The translations under genes and the position numbers were made by a program. A model generated the notes under the pieces. The model was not told the origin of the DNA, did not search any database, and saw nothing but the letters and a program-made list of their open reading frames with translations. From Bog-756 sp963778165 (GTDB taxonomy: Bacteria > Actinomycetota > Acidimicrobiia > Acidimicrobiales > RAAP-2), in the NCBI GenBank assembly GCA_963778165.1, contig CAVZTE010000002.1, positions 186,001 to 250,000 of the forward strand: a stretch of 64,000 nucleotides of DNA, read 5' to 3'. The first letter of the stretch is position 1. Every line of letters begins with the position of its first letter. This document shows positions 26,089 through 35,289 of this stretch, piece by piece.

Positions 26089-27450
26089 TTGAACGGAGGA
26101 ACGACGTCCGCCCACGCCGCCGAGCCCGGCCGCGCCGTGCGGTACGTGGCTGACGCCGTGGTGCCCTGCGACGGCAGCGGTCCGGTCCTGGCGCCGGGCG
26201 TGGTCGAGGTGACCGACGGGACCATCACCCACGTGGGCACGACCGGCACTCCGGAACCGGTCGATCCGATGCGGGAAGTCCGGGTCCACGGAGCGCTGCT
26301 GCCCGGACTGGTCAACACCCACTGCCACTCGCCGATGACCTTGTTCCGTGGCTCGGGGGAGGGGCTCCCGCTCCTGCGCTGGCTCACCGAGGTCCTGTGG
26401 CCCCAGGAGGCCCACCTGACCGAGGAGGACGTGTTCTGGGGCATGACCCTGGCCGCGGCGGAGCTCCTGTGCTTCGGGGTCACCACCACCTGTGAGGCCT
26501 ACTTCTTCGAGGACGCCCTGACCGATGCCGTGGTGGCAGCCGGTTCGAGGGCGGTGGTCACACCGGGTGTGCTCCAGCTGCCGGGCCATCCGTCCGGCGA
26601 GGAGTGGTGGTCGGAGCGGACCGGGGAGATCGTGGACTTCCACGCCCGGCGGCACGGTGAGGACGACCGGATCGAGGTGGGCTTCGCCCCCCATGCCGCT
26701 TACACCGTGCCCCTTCCGGTGTTGGTGGAGGTGGCCACGGCGGCCCAGGAGCTCGACGCCCTCTTCCACATCCATCTGGCCGAAACGGAACAGGAGTGCG
26801 TCCGGTTCGCCGACGAGCACGGGGCGTCGACCCCGGCGGTCCTGGCCGATGCCGGCATCTTCGACGGCCGGGTCCTGGCTGCCCACAGCGTCTGGCTCTC
26901 CGACGACGACATGGTCATCTACCGGGAGCACGACGTGGCGGTGGCCCACTGCCCCCAGAGCAACGCCAAGTTGGCCTCAGGCTCGGCTCCCCTGACCGAC
27001 CTGTTGGCCCGGGGCATCCGGGTGGGGTTGGGGACCGATGGCCCGGCTTCCAACAACGATCTCGACCTGTGGGAGGAGATGCGGTTCGCGGCCATGATGG
27101 CCCGCATCCGCCAACGGGACCCCTCAGCCATCCTGGCCGGCGCGGCGCTCGACCTGGCCACCCGGGGAGCGGGTCGGGCCCTCGGCCGTCCCGACCTCGG
27201 CGTGCTGGCAGTCGGCGCCCGGGCCGACATGATGGCCGTCGACCTCGACTCGCCGGCCTTCGTGCCCTGGCTCGAACACCACCAACTGGTCGATCACCTG
27301 GTGTGGTCGGGATCGAGCCGTCTGGTCACCGACGTGTGGGTGGCCGGTCGCCGAGTCGTGGAGGGCGGCCGGTGCACGACGGTCGACGTGGATCGGGCCC
27401 GCAGCGAGGTCGAGGCCCGGGCCCGCCGGCTCCTGCGGGCGGGGGGCTGA
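26089..27450 (+). CDS. amidohydrolase of the TrzA/MtaD (S-adenosylhomocysteine deaminase-like) family
   Basis: About 453 residues, metal-dependent amidohydrolase. Metal ligands are visible: NTHCHSP (HxH), HIHLAE, AAHSVWLSDDD (His), and the late Asp in GLGTDGPASNN. The set HCPQSNAKLASG and GTDGPASNNDLD is typical of MtaD/SAH deaminases and related chlorohydrolases. The reaction is probably hydrolytic deamination of an adenosine-like or guanine-like compound. The start is uncertain: a TTG at 26089 is the longest; GTG 26137 (VRYVADAVV) begins at the usual family N-terminus. The gene has no clear partner; the next gene is convergent. Confidence 0.85.
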   Translation: MNGGTTSAHAAEPGRAVRYVADAVVPCDGSGPVLAPGVVEVTDGTITHVGTTGTPEPVDPMREVRVHGALLPGLVNTHCHSPMTLFRGSGEGLPLLRWLTEVLWPQEAHLTEEDVFWGMTLAAAELLCFGVTTTCEAYFFEDALTDAVVAAGSRAVVTPGVLQLPGHPSGEEWWSERTGEIVDFHARRHGEDDRIEVGFAPHAAYTVPLPVLVEVATAAQELDALFHIHLAETEQECVRFADEHGASTPAVLADAGIFDGRVLAAHSVWLSDDDMVIYREHDVAVAHCPQSNAKLASGSAPLTDLLARGIRVGLGTDGPASNNDLDLWEEMRFAAMMARIRQRDPSAILAGAALDLATRGAGRALGRPDLGVLAVGARADMMAVDLDSPAFVPWLEHHQLVDHLVWSGSSRLVTDVWVAGRRVVEGGRCTTVDVDRARSEVEARARRLLRAGG

Positions 27451-27472
27451 CCGCACCCCCCGCCCTTACGAC

Positions 27473-27922
27473 TCAGAGCGTGGCCATGTAGGCCGCCATC
27501 TTGTCGAAGCTGGTCTCCATGCCGGCGCGGGCCTCGGGAGTGGCGAACTGCTCGGGCACCTTGGTCTGCACCGCTATGGTCTCGCACCGACCGTCTCCCA
27601 GGTCGTTGAAGGTGATCGAGGTGGTCATGCCGCCTTCGACGTCGGCCTCGGTCCAGCTCAGCCTCTCGGGTGGAACCACCTCGACGAAGACGCCCCGCAT
27701 CGGGTACTCCGCCCCGTCGGCATCGTTGACCATGATGGTCTCGAACACCCCGCCGGGGCGCAGGTCCACCTTGATGTTGGCCAGCGGGGTGCTGACCCCC
27801 ACCGGGCCCCAGAAGTGGGTGAGGTGCTCCGGCGTGGTCATGCACTCGAAGACCAGCTGGCGTGGGGCTTCCCACGTGCGGGTGTAGGTGAGCTCACAGA
27901 GGGTGGGGTCGGTGTGGGTCAT
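27473..27922 (-). CDS. AHSA1-type SRPBCC protein
   Basis: A 149-residue START/SRPBCC-fold protein with the AHSA1 pattern: RTWEAPRQLVFECMTTPEHLTHFW, the WGP and LRPGG loops, and a C-terminal GMETSFDKMAAYM helix. These proteins bind small hydrophobic ligands or act with ArsR repressors; specific ligand unknown. It overlaps the upstream arsR-like gene by 4 bp, the standard pairing of this family. Confidence 0.9.
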   Translation of the reverse strand: MTHTDPTLCELTYTRTWEAPRQLVFECMTTPEHLTHFWGPVGVSTPLANIKVDLRPGGVFETIMVNDADGAEYPMRGVFVEVVPPERLSWTEADVEGGMTTSITFNDLGDGRCETIAVQTKVPEQFATPEARAGMETSFDKMAAYMATL

Positions 27923-28332
27923 GTCGGGTTCTCCTTGGTTTCTGTTGTCGATGGTTGGTGCTTCGGTGAGGACTGCTTCGGTGAGGGCGAATTCGGTGGT
28001 TGCTGGATGGCCCGCAGGTGCTGCTCCAGTTGATCGAAGCGCTCCGTCCAGACCTGGCGGTGCTCTTCTATCCAGTCGATGGCGGTGTCCAGCGGCTCGG
28101 CCTCGAACCGGCAGGGGCGGTACTGGGCGTCCCTGCCCCGGGTGATGAGCCCGGCCCGCTCGAGCACCTTGAGGTGCTTGGACACAGCCTGCAGGCTCAT
28201 GTCGAACGGCTCGGCCAGTTCGTTGACCGTGGCCTGACCCGTGGCCAGTCGGGCCAGCAGGTCCCGTCGGGTGGGATCGGCGAGAGCGGCGAAGGTCAGG
28301 CTGAGGGGATCGTTCGGCACGTGTATATTCAA
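27919..28332 (-). CDS. ArsR-family repressor paired with the AHSA1 protein
   Basis: About 137 residues: a winged-helix ArsR domain (LADPTRRDLLARLATGQATVNELAEPFDMSLQAVSKHLKVLE shown by its motifs ADPTRRDLL and MSLQAVSKHLKVLE), no metal-binding Cys motif, and a hydrophilic Pro/Ser/Gln tail. Proteins of this type control themselves and the adjacent AHSA1 gene. The start is TTG 28332 or GTG 28320; no Shine-Dalgarno is seen, and the operator-like repeats abut it, so the transcript may be leaderless. Confidence 0.88.
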   Translation of the reverse strand: MNIHVPNDPLSLTFAALADPTRRDLLARLATGQATVNELAEPFDMSLQAVSKHLKVLERAGLITRGRDAQYRPCRFEAEPLDTAIDWIEEHRQVWTERFDQLEQHLRAIQQPPNSPSPKQSSPKHQPSTTETKENPT

Positions 28333-28360
28333 CCAGTCAGTTGTTCAACTATATGGTTGA
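28330..28360 (-). promoter_or_regulatory. candidate ArsR operator/promoter
   Basis: Two adjoining inverted repeats: CAAC-N6-GTTG at 28330-28343 and TCAAC-N6-GTTGA at 28345-28360, the second spanning a TATATG core. This AT-rich patch directly precedes the arsR-like start, as expected for an autoregulatory operator. Inferred from position and symmetry. Confidence 0.5.
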
Positions 28361-28445
28361 TTATGAGGCCGGACCAGGGCTGTGTCAAGTACTGAGAACG
28401 ACTACGGGGGAGAGAGGTGCGAGCCCAGGCGCGGTCGGGTGACGG

Positions 28446-28925
28446 TCAGCCGGCCTGGTGCCGGTCGGCAAAAGCCGCCACGTCGGAGGCGAAGCCCTTG
28501 ATCATCCGGGACGTCACTGCGGTCATCAGGGAGCCCGCCCCCGGGATCTTGTCGTCGAAGGTGGCCACCCACGAGATGAGGGTGCCGGAACCGTCCGGGG
28601 TCAGGGTGACGTCGGCCCGGTAGTTGCGCACCGGATAGCCCTTGAGGATGGTGTACGCCAGGTGGTGGGGAGGATCCCAGGCCAGCACCTCTTCCTGCGA
28701 GCCGATCCCGAACCGGGTGAAGCGGCGGACCGCCCCGACCCCGTCAGGCTCCCGGTGGCCGGGGCGCACCAGCTCCGAACGGGTGAGGAAGGACCACTCC
28801 TTCCACCGGCGGGCTTCCCCGATCAGCGGCCACACCTCGGCCACCGGGGCCGAGGACCGCGCCGATCCCTGCACCGTCCGCCGTCCGGCCGGGCCGGCGG
28901 GTGGGGGAGCCGCCGGCGTGGTCAT
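28446..28925 (-). CDS. SRPBCC-family protein
   Basis: A 159-residue SRPBCC/polyketide-cyclase-like protein: SARSSAPVAEVWPLIGEARRW at the N-terminus (helix-grip fold), WEWSFL-like segment, and a long C-terminal helix ending AAFADRHQAG. It probably binds a hydrophobic ligand; no catalytic residue is obvious. The start at 28925 overlaps the preceding SRPBCC gene by 4 bp. Confidence 0.8.
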   Translation of the reverse strand: MTTPAAPPPAGPAGRRTVQGSARSSAPVAEVWPLIGEARRWKEWSFLTRSELVRPGHREPDGVGAVRRFTRFGIGSQEEVLAWDPPHHLAYTILKGYPVRNYRADVTLTPDGSGTLISWVATFDDKIPGAGSLMTAVTSRMIKGFASDVAAFADRHQAG

Positions 28926-29305
28926 CCCCCCAGGTGGACCTTCAGCGCCTCCAGGGCCTGCTGGTAGATGGTGACCATCAGATCGGCCATCTCGTCCGGC
29001 TCGGCCTCGACGTCCCACGTCACCCGGCTGTTGTCCCCGAGGGCGTGGACGGTGATCACCGCCTGGTGCTTCTCCACCGGGGCCCCGTCGGCGATGGTGT
29101 ACGTCAGGGCCCGCGCCGCGTCGTCCTTCGACACCAGGCGCTCGGTGATGGTCATCCCCATGGTGTCGAGGATCCTGTTCTCCCCTTCCACCCGGCACGT
29201 CTCGATGCCCGGCATCCATCCGCCGATGCCACCGAAGTCGCCGATGACCGCCCAGACGTCCTCCGGCGAACGGTCGATGTCGATGATGGCTGTCCCTGTT
29301 CCCAT
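28922..29305 (-). CDS. SRPBCC-family protein
   Basis: A 127-residue SRPBCC protein of the Bet v1/MxaD-like type: IIDIDRSPEDVWAVIGDFGG, then WMPGIETCRVEG, a strand RVTWDVEAEPDEMADLM and a C-terminal helix. ATG 29305 has GGAGAACC upstream. It is cotranscribed with a second SRPBCC gene and divergent from the thioesterase/FadD17 operon, a setting that suggests lipid or polyketide-like ligands (inference). Confidence 0.82.
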   Translation of the reverse strand: MGTGTAIIDIDRSPEDVWAVIGDFGGIGGWMPGIETCRVEGENRILDTMGMTITERLVSKDDAARALTYTIADGAPVEKHQAVITVHALGDNSRVTWDVEAEPDEMADLMVTIYQQALEALKVHLGG

Positions 29306-29417
29306 GGTTCTCCTGGCGCTCGTCAGTCGGTCAGGTCCAGATGGTAGGCGCGGTGCATGAGGACATGGGCGGGGCCGATGCTGGCGTACCTGGTGGCGGC
29401 CCCGTAGCGTCCGTTGG

Positions 29418-30245
29418 GTGAGCCCCCCGCCATCCACCCCCGACGCCAACGCCCACGAGGACGCCGCCCTGTTCGTGCCCGACGGCGACCGACTGGTACC
29501 GACGGGACGGGCCCGGGGCCCTTGGTCGCCGCACGCCCTGCACGGGGGGCCGGTGGCTGCCCTGGCCGCCCGGTCAGCCGAGTCCCACCCCGGCGGGGAG
29601 GGGCTCCAACTGGTCCGCATCACCGTGGAACTACTCCGTCCGGTGCCCCTGGCCCCGCTCGAGGTGACCAGCTCCCTGGTCAAACCGGGGCGCACCGCCC
29701 AGTTGGTCGACACGGTGGTGGCCGCCGACGGGGTGGAGGTGGCGTGGTCCCGGGCCCTCCGTATCCGCCGTGACCCCGGCGGGAGGCGGGTGGAGCCCAC
29801 CGTGCCCGAGGACCCACCGCCGCTGCCGCCCGACGACGTGGTCTCCACCCCGATGGCCCTGGGCGGCCTGACCGCCTTCCACAACGAGGGCATGGAGATG
29901 CGGTTCGTGTCCGGGCGTACCGGTACCACCGGCCCGGCCACGGTGTGGTTCCGCCTGCGGGTCCCGGTGGTGCTGGGGGAGGAGCCGTCGCCCTGGCAGC
30001 GGGCCGCAGCCGCCGCCGACTTCGGCAACGGGGTGGCCGCCGAGCTCGAGTTCGGTTCGGGCTCCTTCATCAATCCCGACCTCACCGTGTCCCTGCACCG
30101 CCCGCCGGTGGGGGAGTGGATCTGCCTGGACGCCCGCACCCGCTTCGGGACCCCCGGCATCGGGGCCGCCGAGTCGGCCCTGTGGGACCGGGAGGGCCGG
30201 ATCGGCCGCGCCCTCCAGAGCCTGGTGGTCGAGGTCCCATCGTGA
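29418..30245 (+). CDS. acyl-CoA thioesterase-family protein
   Basis: A 275-residue double-hotdog thioesterase-like protein. ARGPWSPHALHGGPVAALAAR matches the N-terminal helix loop of the TesB/4HBT_3 family, and the second half carries FGNGVAAELEFGSGSFINPDLTVSLHRPP, with the conserved D in NPDLTV, and GIGAAESALWDREGRIG. It should hydrolyse acyl-CoA thioesters. GTG start at 29418. Its stop overlaps the acyl-CoA synthetase start (GTGA), so the two are probably coupled. Confidence 0.88.
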   Translation: MSPPPSTPDANAHEDAALFVPDGDRLVPTGRARGPWSPHALHGGPVAALAARSAESHPGGEGLQLVRITVELLRPVPLAPLEVTSSLVKPGRTAQLVDTVVAADGVEVAWSRALRIRRDPGGRRVEPTVPEDPPPLPPDDVVSTPMALGGLTAFHNEGMEMRFVSGRTGTTGPATVWFRLRVPVVLGEEPSPWQRAAAAADFGNGVAAELEFGSGSFINPDLTVSLHRPPVGEWICLDARTRFGTPGIGAAESALWDREGRIGRALQSLVVEVPS

Positions 30246-31943
30246 CCGATGACACCCCGGCGGCCGGCGAGGACGAGCCCAGCGTGGCCGACCTTCTGGC
30301 CGCCCGGGCCACGGACGACCATCCCGGTCTCCGCTTCGAGGATCAGCAGTGGAGTTGGCGCCAGGTGGTGGCGGCCAGCGCCGTCCGGGCCTCGTTGCTG
30401 CGGTCGTGGCCCAACTCCCGCCGCGGCGCCGGCCATATCGGGGTGCTGCTGGGCAACGTGCCCGAGTACCTGTTCTGGCTGGGGGCGGCGGCCCTGGCCG
30501 ACGCCGTGGTGGTGGGCATCAACCCGACCCGCCGGGGCCAGGCGCTGGCCGGAGGACATCCAACGCACCGACTGCGGGGTGATCGTCACCGATGCCGACG
30601 GCGCCCGGCTCCTCGAGGGACTCCACACCGGGGTGCCGCCCGAGCGGGTCATCCGTATCGACGACCCCGGGTACGCCGATCTGCTGGCGCCGCACCAGGG
30701 TGCCGACCACCGGTCGGTGATGGCCGCCTCGGGTCCCGCCCCCTCCCATCTCTACCTGCTGCTCTTCACCTCGGGGACCACCGGGACCCCCAAGGCGGTG
30801 CGTTGCACCCAGGGCCGCCTGGCCGCCATCGCCGTGCGGTCGGCCCGGGCCTACGGGTTCGACCAGGACGACGTGGCGTACTGCACCATGCCGCTCTTCC
30901 ACGGCAATGCCCTCATGGTGCTGTGGGGCCCGTCGTTGGTGGTCGGGGCCACCGTGGCCCTGGCCCGCCGGTTCAGCGCCTCGGGCTTCGTCGCCGACGT
31001 GCGTCACTACGGGGCCACCACCTTCACCTATGTGGGCAAGGCGTTGGCCTACGTCCTGGCCACCCCGCCGTCGGACGACGACGCCTCCATCCCTCTGCGT
31101 CGGGGTTTCGGCACCGAGGGGTCGGTGGCCGACCAGGCCGCCTTCGAGCGTCGGTTCGGCTGCGTGCTGACCGAGGGCTACGGCTCGAGCGAGGGCGGCG
31201 TGGCCATCAGCCGAACGCCGGACACCCCGATCGGGTCCCTGGGCCGGCCCGACGGGGACATCGCCATCGTCGACCCCGATACCGGCACCGAGCGGCCGGC
31301 GGCCCGCTTCGATGACGCCGGCCGGCTGCTCAACGGGGACCTGTGCGTCGGGGAGATCGTCAATCGCGCCGGCATCGGGCGGTTCGAGGGGTACTACGCC
31401 GACGAGGAGGCCTCGTCGTCCCGGACCCGGGGCGGCTGGTACTGGACCGGTGACCTGGCCTACCGGGACCAGGCCGGGTTCTTCTACTTCGCCGGCCGGC
31501 GGGGGGACTGGATGCGGGTGGACTCCGAGAACCTGACCGCCGGGCCCATCGAGCGGGTCCTGGTCCGTCACCCCGACGTGGCCACCGTGGCCGTCTACTC
31601 GGTGGCCGACCCCCGGTCGGGGGACCAGGTGATGGCGGCCCTGGAGATGCTCCCGGGCCGGGAGTTCGATCCGGGGCGGTTCGCGGCCTTCCTCAGCCAA
31701 CAGCCCGACCTGGGTACCAAGTGGGTGCCCGCCTTCGTGCGGGTGACCGGGGCCCTGCCCCAGACGGCCAGCGGCAAAGTGACCAAGGACCCGCTGCGGT
31801 CCGAGGGGTGGTGGCGGGCCGGCGACCCCGTCTACCGCCGCCAGGGTTCCACCTGGGAGTACGCGCCCATGGGGGAGGCCGATCGCCGCCAGCTGCGTGA
31901 CGAGTTCGCCCTTCACGGCCGCCAGGCGCACATCGGTGAGTGA
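30242..31943 (+). CDS. FadD17-like long-chain acyl-CoA synthetase (one apparent frameshift)
   Basis: An adenylate-forming acyl-CoA synthetase closely resembling mycobacterial FadD17: TFTSGTTGTPKAVRC-type P-loop (LLFTSGTTGTPKAVRC), MPLFHGNALMVLWG, GYGSSEGGVAISRTPDTP, GDLAYRDQAGFFYFAGR-D-W-RVD, and C-terminal QTASGKVTK. The first ~100 residues are in a second frame; an extra G near 30553-30554 (GCCGGAGGAC for GCCGAGGAC) accounts for it, and repair gives 566 residues. GTG start overlaps the thioesterase stop; the stop overlaps the yihY start. Confidence 0.87.
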
Positions 31944-33039
31944 CCACGGCGACCCGAAGGCCACGGCGGCGGTCGGTGGGCGGCAGCGCCTGACCGAACG
32001 GGCCTCCGGACTGATCGACCGGGCCGACCGGTTCCAGCAGCGGCACCGGGTCACCGCCCTCCCGGCGTCGGTGATGGCCAAGTACCGCGACGACCAGGCC
32101 AGCCGTCTGGCCGGGCAGATCTCCCATGCGGCCTTTTTGGCCGTCTTCCCGCTGTTGTTGGTGTTGGTCACGGTGCTGGGGGTGGTCCTGCAGGGCCACA
32201 CCTCCCTGCAGGACGACATCGTCGACTCGGCCCTGCGCCAGTTCCCGGTGATCGGCTCGGACCTGCGGAACAACGTGCGCCAGCTGTCGACCGGCAACAT
32301 CCTGGCTCTGATCGTCGGGCTGGTCTGGCTGTCCTACGGCAGCCTCAAGCTGAGCCGGAGCGCACAGGTGATGATGGCCAAGGTCTGGGGGATCGATCGG
32401 CACGATCTGCCCACCCTGGGCCAGTGGATCCCGCGGGCGGCCGGGTTCCTGGTGGTGCTGGGGGTGGGGTTCATCGCCGGTGGGGCGCTGGCCGGCCTCG
32501 GGGCCTTCGGAGCGCTGGGGTCGGGCTCGGCCTGGATCGGGGTGGCCCTCTCCCTGGTGGTCAACATCGGCATGTACTGGTGCGCCTTCAGCGTGTTGGT
32601 GCGGCTCCCCGATGCCGACCGGTCGGTGTGGCCCGGGGCCATCGTCGGCGGGGTGGGATGGACCATCCTCCAGAGCATCGGGGCGCTACTGGTCAACCAC
32701 CAACTGCGCCACCTCTCCAACCTCTACGGCACCTTCGCCACCGTGCTCGGGCTCATCTGGTGGATCGCCCTGGGGTCGATGGTGACGGTCTTCGCCGCCG
32801 AGTTCAATGTGGTGCTGACCCGGCACCTGTGGCCCCGCTCCCTCCGGTCGACCCGGCCGCGGTCCGGTGACGGGGTGGAGGCGGCTGCCGGCGAGGTGCC
32901 GACCGTGTCTCCGGACCCTCCGGAAGTCGCGGCCCGCCCGGGGAGCGCGCGTCTGGAGATGCTCAGACGTCGACTGCAGGCTCTAGTGGGAGAGCCAGGC
33001 GTCGGGGTCGTTGGTCAGCCGGACCACCGATTTGGGTAG
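31936..33039 (+). CDS. YihY/BrkB-family membrane protein
   Basis: A 367-residue protein with about six membrane segments: AAFLAVFPLLLVLVTVLGVVL, NILALIVGLVWLSYGSL, a segment at GFLVVLGVGFIAGGALAGL, IGVALSLVVNIGMYWCAFSVL, GAIVGGVGWTILQSIGALL and FATVLGLIWWIALGSMVTVFAAE. The order and the FPLLL and GSLKLSRSAQ loops match YihY/YfkH. Function not firmly known (membrane or envelope). GTG start inside the end of the acyl-CoA synthetase gene. The C-terminal tail overlaps the convergent rrf2 gene by 57 bp. Confidence 0.87.
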   Translation: MSDHGDPKATAAVGGRQRLTERASGLIDRADRFQQRHRVTALPASVMAKYRDDQASRLAGQISHAAFLAVFPLLLVLVTVLGVVLQGHTSLQDDIVDSALRQFPVIGSDLRNNVRQLSTGNILALIVGLVWLSYGSLKLSRSAQVMMAKVWGIDRHDLPTLGQWIPRAAGFLVVLGVGFIAGGALAGLGAFGALGSGSAWIGVALSLVVNIGMYWCAFSVLVRLPDADRSVWPGAIVGGVGWTILQSIGALLVNHQLRHLSNLYGTFATVLGLIWWIALGSMVTVFAAEFNVVLTRHLWPRSLRSTRPRSGDGVEAAAGEVPTVSPDPPEVAARPGSARLEMLRRRLQALVGEPGVGVVGQPDHRFG

Positions 33040-33438
33040 GTCGCCCGAGGCGATGTCGGCGATGGTGACCTGTTCGAGGACGGCCCGGAGGCTGGCCCGG
33101 ACCGCCACCCACACCGACTGCAGATGCTCGGCCGACCCTTCGTAGCTGGCCGCCTCGGGCCGCAGGCCGCGCACTTCGGCCAGGGGGCCGTCGAGAGGGC
33201 GGATGACGTCGGCCACGGTGATCTTGTCGGCCGGCCGGGACAACCGGTAGCCGCCGTCGGCTCCCCGCTGGCTCAGCAGCAGGCCGGCCCGGCGCATGTC
33301 GTTGAGGATGCTCTCGAGGAATTTGGCCGGCAGCCCCTGGGAGCTGGCCAGGGACTCGGCCGTCACCGGGTGGTCACCGGCGTCGGCCAGCGTGCACAGA
33401 GCCCTGACGGCGTAGTCGACCTTGGCGGAGATGTACAC
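32983..33438 (-). CDS. Rrf2-family regulator lacking Fe-S cysteines
   Basis: A 151-residue Rrf2 winged-helix regulator: MYISAKVDYAVRALCTLAD, SSQGLPAKFLESILNDMRRAGLL, SQRGADGGYRLSRPADKI. The only Cys is at position 15; the three-Cys cluster of IscR/NsrR is absent, so it is likely CymR-like, sensing a protein or metabolite. It follows the sulfonate-type transporter on the same strand (59 bp after ssuC), so it may regulate that operon and sulfur use. Its 3' end overlaps yihY. Confidence 0.9.
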   Translation of the reverse strand: MYISAKVDYAVRALCTLADAGDHPVTAESLASSQGLPAKFLESILNDMRRAGLLLSQRGADGGYRLSRPADKITVADVIRPLDGPLAEVRGLRPEAASYEGSAEHLQSVWVAVRASLRAVLEQVTIADIASGDLPKSVVRLTNDPDAWLSH

Positions 33439-33497
33439 GTGGGGATTCTTTCAGAGGTTGTTGCCCGCAGGGGGCGATGGGTAGCGGCTGGTCGGTC

Positions 33498-34448
33498 TCA
33501 GGCGGACGGGTCTGTGAGCCCGTAGCGCCGGAACACCTGTCGATTCACTGCGGTAAAGGCGAAGTCCACCATGAGCCCGATGAACACGATGACGATCATC
33601 ATGGCCACCACGGTGCCGTAGTCACCCTGGGTCTGGGCGTTGACGATTCGGCCGCCCAGGCTGAGCGGGGTGATCAGGATGAGGAACTCCCCGGCCATGA
33701 GGGCGTGCCAGGCGAAGGCCCAGCCCTGCTTGAGCCCTCCGAGCACGCTCGGGAAGGCCGCCGGCAGGATCACGTGGCGCTCGAGGGCCAGGCCCCGGGC
33801 TCCGAGGATGCGGCCGGCCCGGGGCAGCGCCGGGGGGACCTGGTCGATGCCGTCGATGAACCCGTTGGCCACGGCCGGGGCCGCTCCCAGCACCATCATC
33901 AGGATGATGGCCTTGCTGGTGACCCCGAAGACCATGATCCCGAGCGGGTACCAGAGCACCGACGGCATGGTCTGCATGCCGGTGATCAGGGCCCCGATGC
34001 CGGCGCGGAGGACCTTCAGGCGGGCCACGGCCGTGCCCACGATCCCGCCGATGATCACCACCAGGGCGTAGCCCAGGACCGCCTGTTGGGCCGTGACCCA
34101 GCAGGCCTGCCAGAAGTAGCTGGTGCCCAGCAGCTCCCACAGCTGGCGGACCGCGGTGGCCGGCGACTGGAGGATGTACGGCTTCCAGTGGACCCACACG
34201 GCGATCTGCCACACCAGGACGATGAGGCCGAAGGCGATGAGCTTGGGCCAGGTGGCCCGCCACAGGCGGAGCGATAGTTTGGCCCGGGTCGACTGGCCCG
34301 CACCCTCCAGGGCATCGAGGCCGGCCATGGCCCGGTCGTGGGAGGCCCGGTCCAGGTTCGGGGCCCCGAGGGCAGGATCCAGGGCCCCGGCAGCAGCGGC
34401 GGGGACGCCCTCCGGCCGGGGCGAGGTCAGGGGCGGTTCAACCGCCAT
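33498..34448 (-). CDS. ssuC: ABC transporter permease, nitrate/sulfonate/taurine type
   Basis: A 316-residue BPD-type permease with an N-terminal cytoplasmic extension and about six membrane helices. The EAA-like loop is VGAAPAVANGFIDGIDQVPPAL with ARILGARGLALERHVILPAAFPS following. It pairs with the SsuA- and SsuB-like genes and overlaps ssuB by 11 bp. Substrate (aliphatic sulfonate, taurine or similar) is inferred from family only. Confidence 0.9.
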   Translation of the reverse strand: MAVEPPLTSPRPEGVPAAAAGALDPALGAPNLDRASHDRAMAGLDALEGAGQSTRAKLSLRLWRATWPKLIAFGLIVLVWQIAVWVHWKPYILQSPATAVRQLWELLGTSYFWQACWVTAQQAVLGYALVVIIGGIVGTAVARLKVLRAGIGALITGMQTMPSVLWYPLGIMVFGVTSKAIILMMVLGAAPAVANGFIDGIDQVPPALPRAGRILGARGLALERHVILPAAFPSVLGGLKQGWAFAWHALMAGEFLILITPLSLGGRIVNAQTQGDYGTVVAMMIVIVFIGLMVDFAFTAVNRQVFRRYGLTDPSA

Positions 34449-35289
34449 GGGCCCCTACTTCGGATCGGAGCTGGTCGGTCACGGTGGCGGCCAGGCCGGC
34501 GATCTCGGTCGAGTCGATCCGGCGGGGCCGGTCCATGCCCACCGGGTAGGTGGCCGCCACCCGGCCGGGTCGGCTGGTGAGCAGCACGATCCGGTCACCC
34601 AGCCGGGCCGCCTCCCGCACGTTGTGGGTCACGAAGAGCACCGTGAAGCCCCGGTCGATCCACAGCGATTCCAGCTCGTCGTGGAGCAGGTCCCGGGTGA
34701 TGGCGTCAAGGGCCCCGAACGGCTCGTCCATCAGGAGGAGGCCGGCTTCCTGGGCCAGGGCCCGGGCCAGAGCGGCGCGCTGCCTCATCCCCCCCGAGAG
34801 CTCATGGGGCCGTTTCGGCCCGAAGCCGCCCAGGTGGACCCGATCGAGGAGGTCTTCGGCCACCGCCCGTCGTTCGGCCTTGCCTACGCCCCGGAGCCGG
34901 AGGGGCAGTTCGACGTTGGCCGCCACGGTGAGCCAGGGGAAGAGGGCCGAGTCCTGGAAGAGCATGGCGGTGCCGGTTCCCCCGGCCGGGCCGACCGACG
35001 GGTCCCCGGACATCGGCCCGGGGTCGGTGGTCCCCGGTGCCGTCGGGACCGTGACGTCCACCGTTCCGACGGTTGGCCGGTCCAGACCGGCGATGAGGTT
35101 GAGCAGGGTGGTCTTGCCACACCCCGAGGCGCCCACCAGGCAGACGAACTCGCCGGGCGCCACGCTGAGGGCGATGTCCTGGAGGGCCACCACCCTGGAC
35201 TGCCCCGAACCGTGACGCTTGGACACGCCGTCGAGGGTTACCGACGGGGCCCGGGCGTGGACCCGTCTGGGCGGGGCCGAGGTGGTCAT
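34438..35289 (-). CDS. ssuB: ABC transporter ATPase, nitrate/sulfonate/taurine type
   Basis: A 283-residue ABC ATPase. Walker A is GASGCGKTT, signature motif LSGGMRQRAALARAL, Walker B LLLMDEPFGALD, and the His-loop LFVTHNVREA. A ~30-residue Pro/Gly-rich insertion (TVPTAPGTTDPGPM) sits between the usual strands. The ATG at 35289 overlaps the ssuA stop by 4 bp; a longer upstream reading is not family-like. Confidence 0.93.
   Translation of the reverse strand: MTTSAPPRRVHARAPSVTLDGVSKRHGSGQSRVVALQDIALSVAPGEFVCLVGASGCGKTTLLNLIAGLDRPTVGTVDVTVPTAPGTTDPGPMSGDPSVGPAGGTGTAMLFQDSALFPWLTVAANVELPLRLRGVGKAERRAVAEDLLDRVHLGGFGPKRPHELSGGMRQRAALARALAQEAGLLLMDEPFGALDAITRDLLHDELESLWIDRGFTVLFVTHNVREAARLGDRIVLLTSRPGRVAATYPVGMDRPRRIDSTEIAGLAATVTDQLRSEVGAHGG

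Noticed and set aside
26037..26949. Long minus-strand open frames opposite the amidohydrolase
   Set aside because: Composition-driven shadows; the plus-strand protein carries all metal-binding motifs.
27124..27456. Minus-strand frame overlapping the amidohydrolase end
   Set aside because: No recognisable domain, and overlaps well-supported coding sequence.
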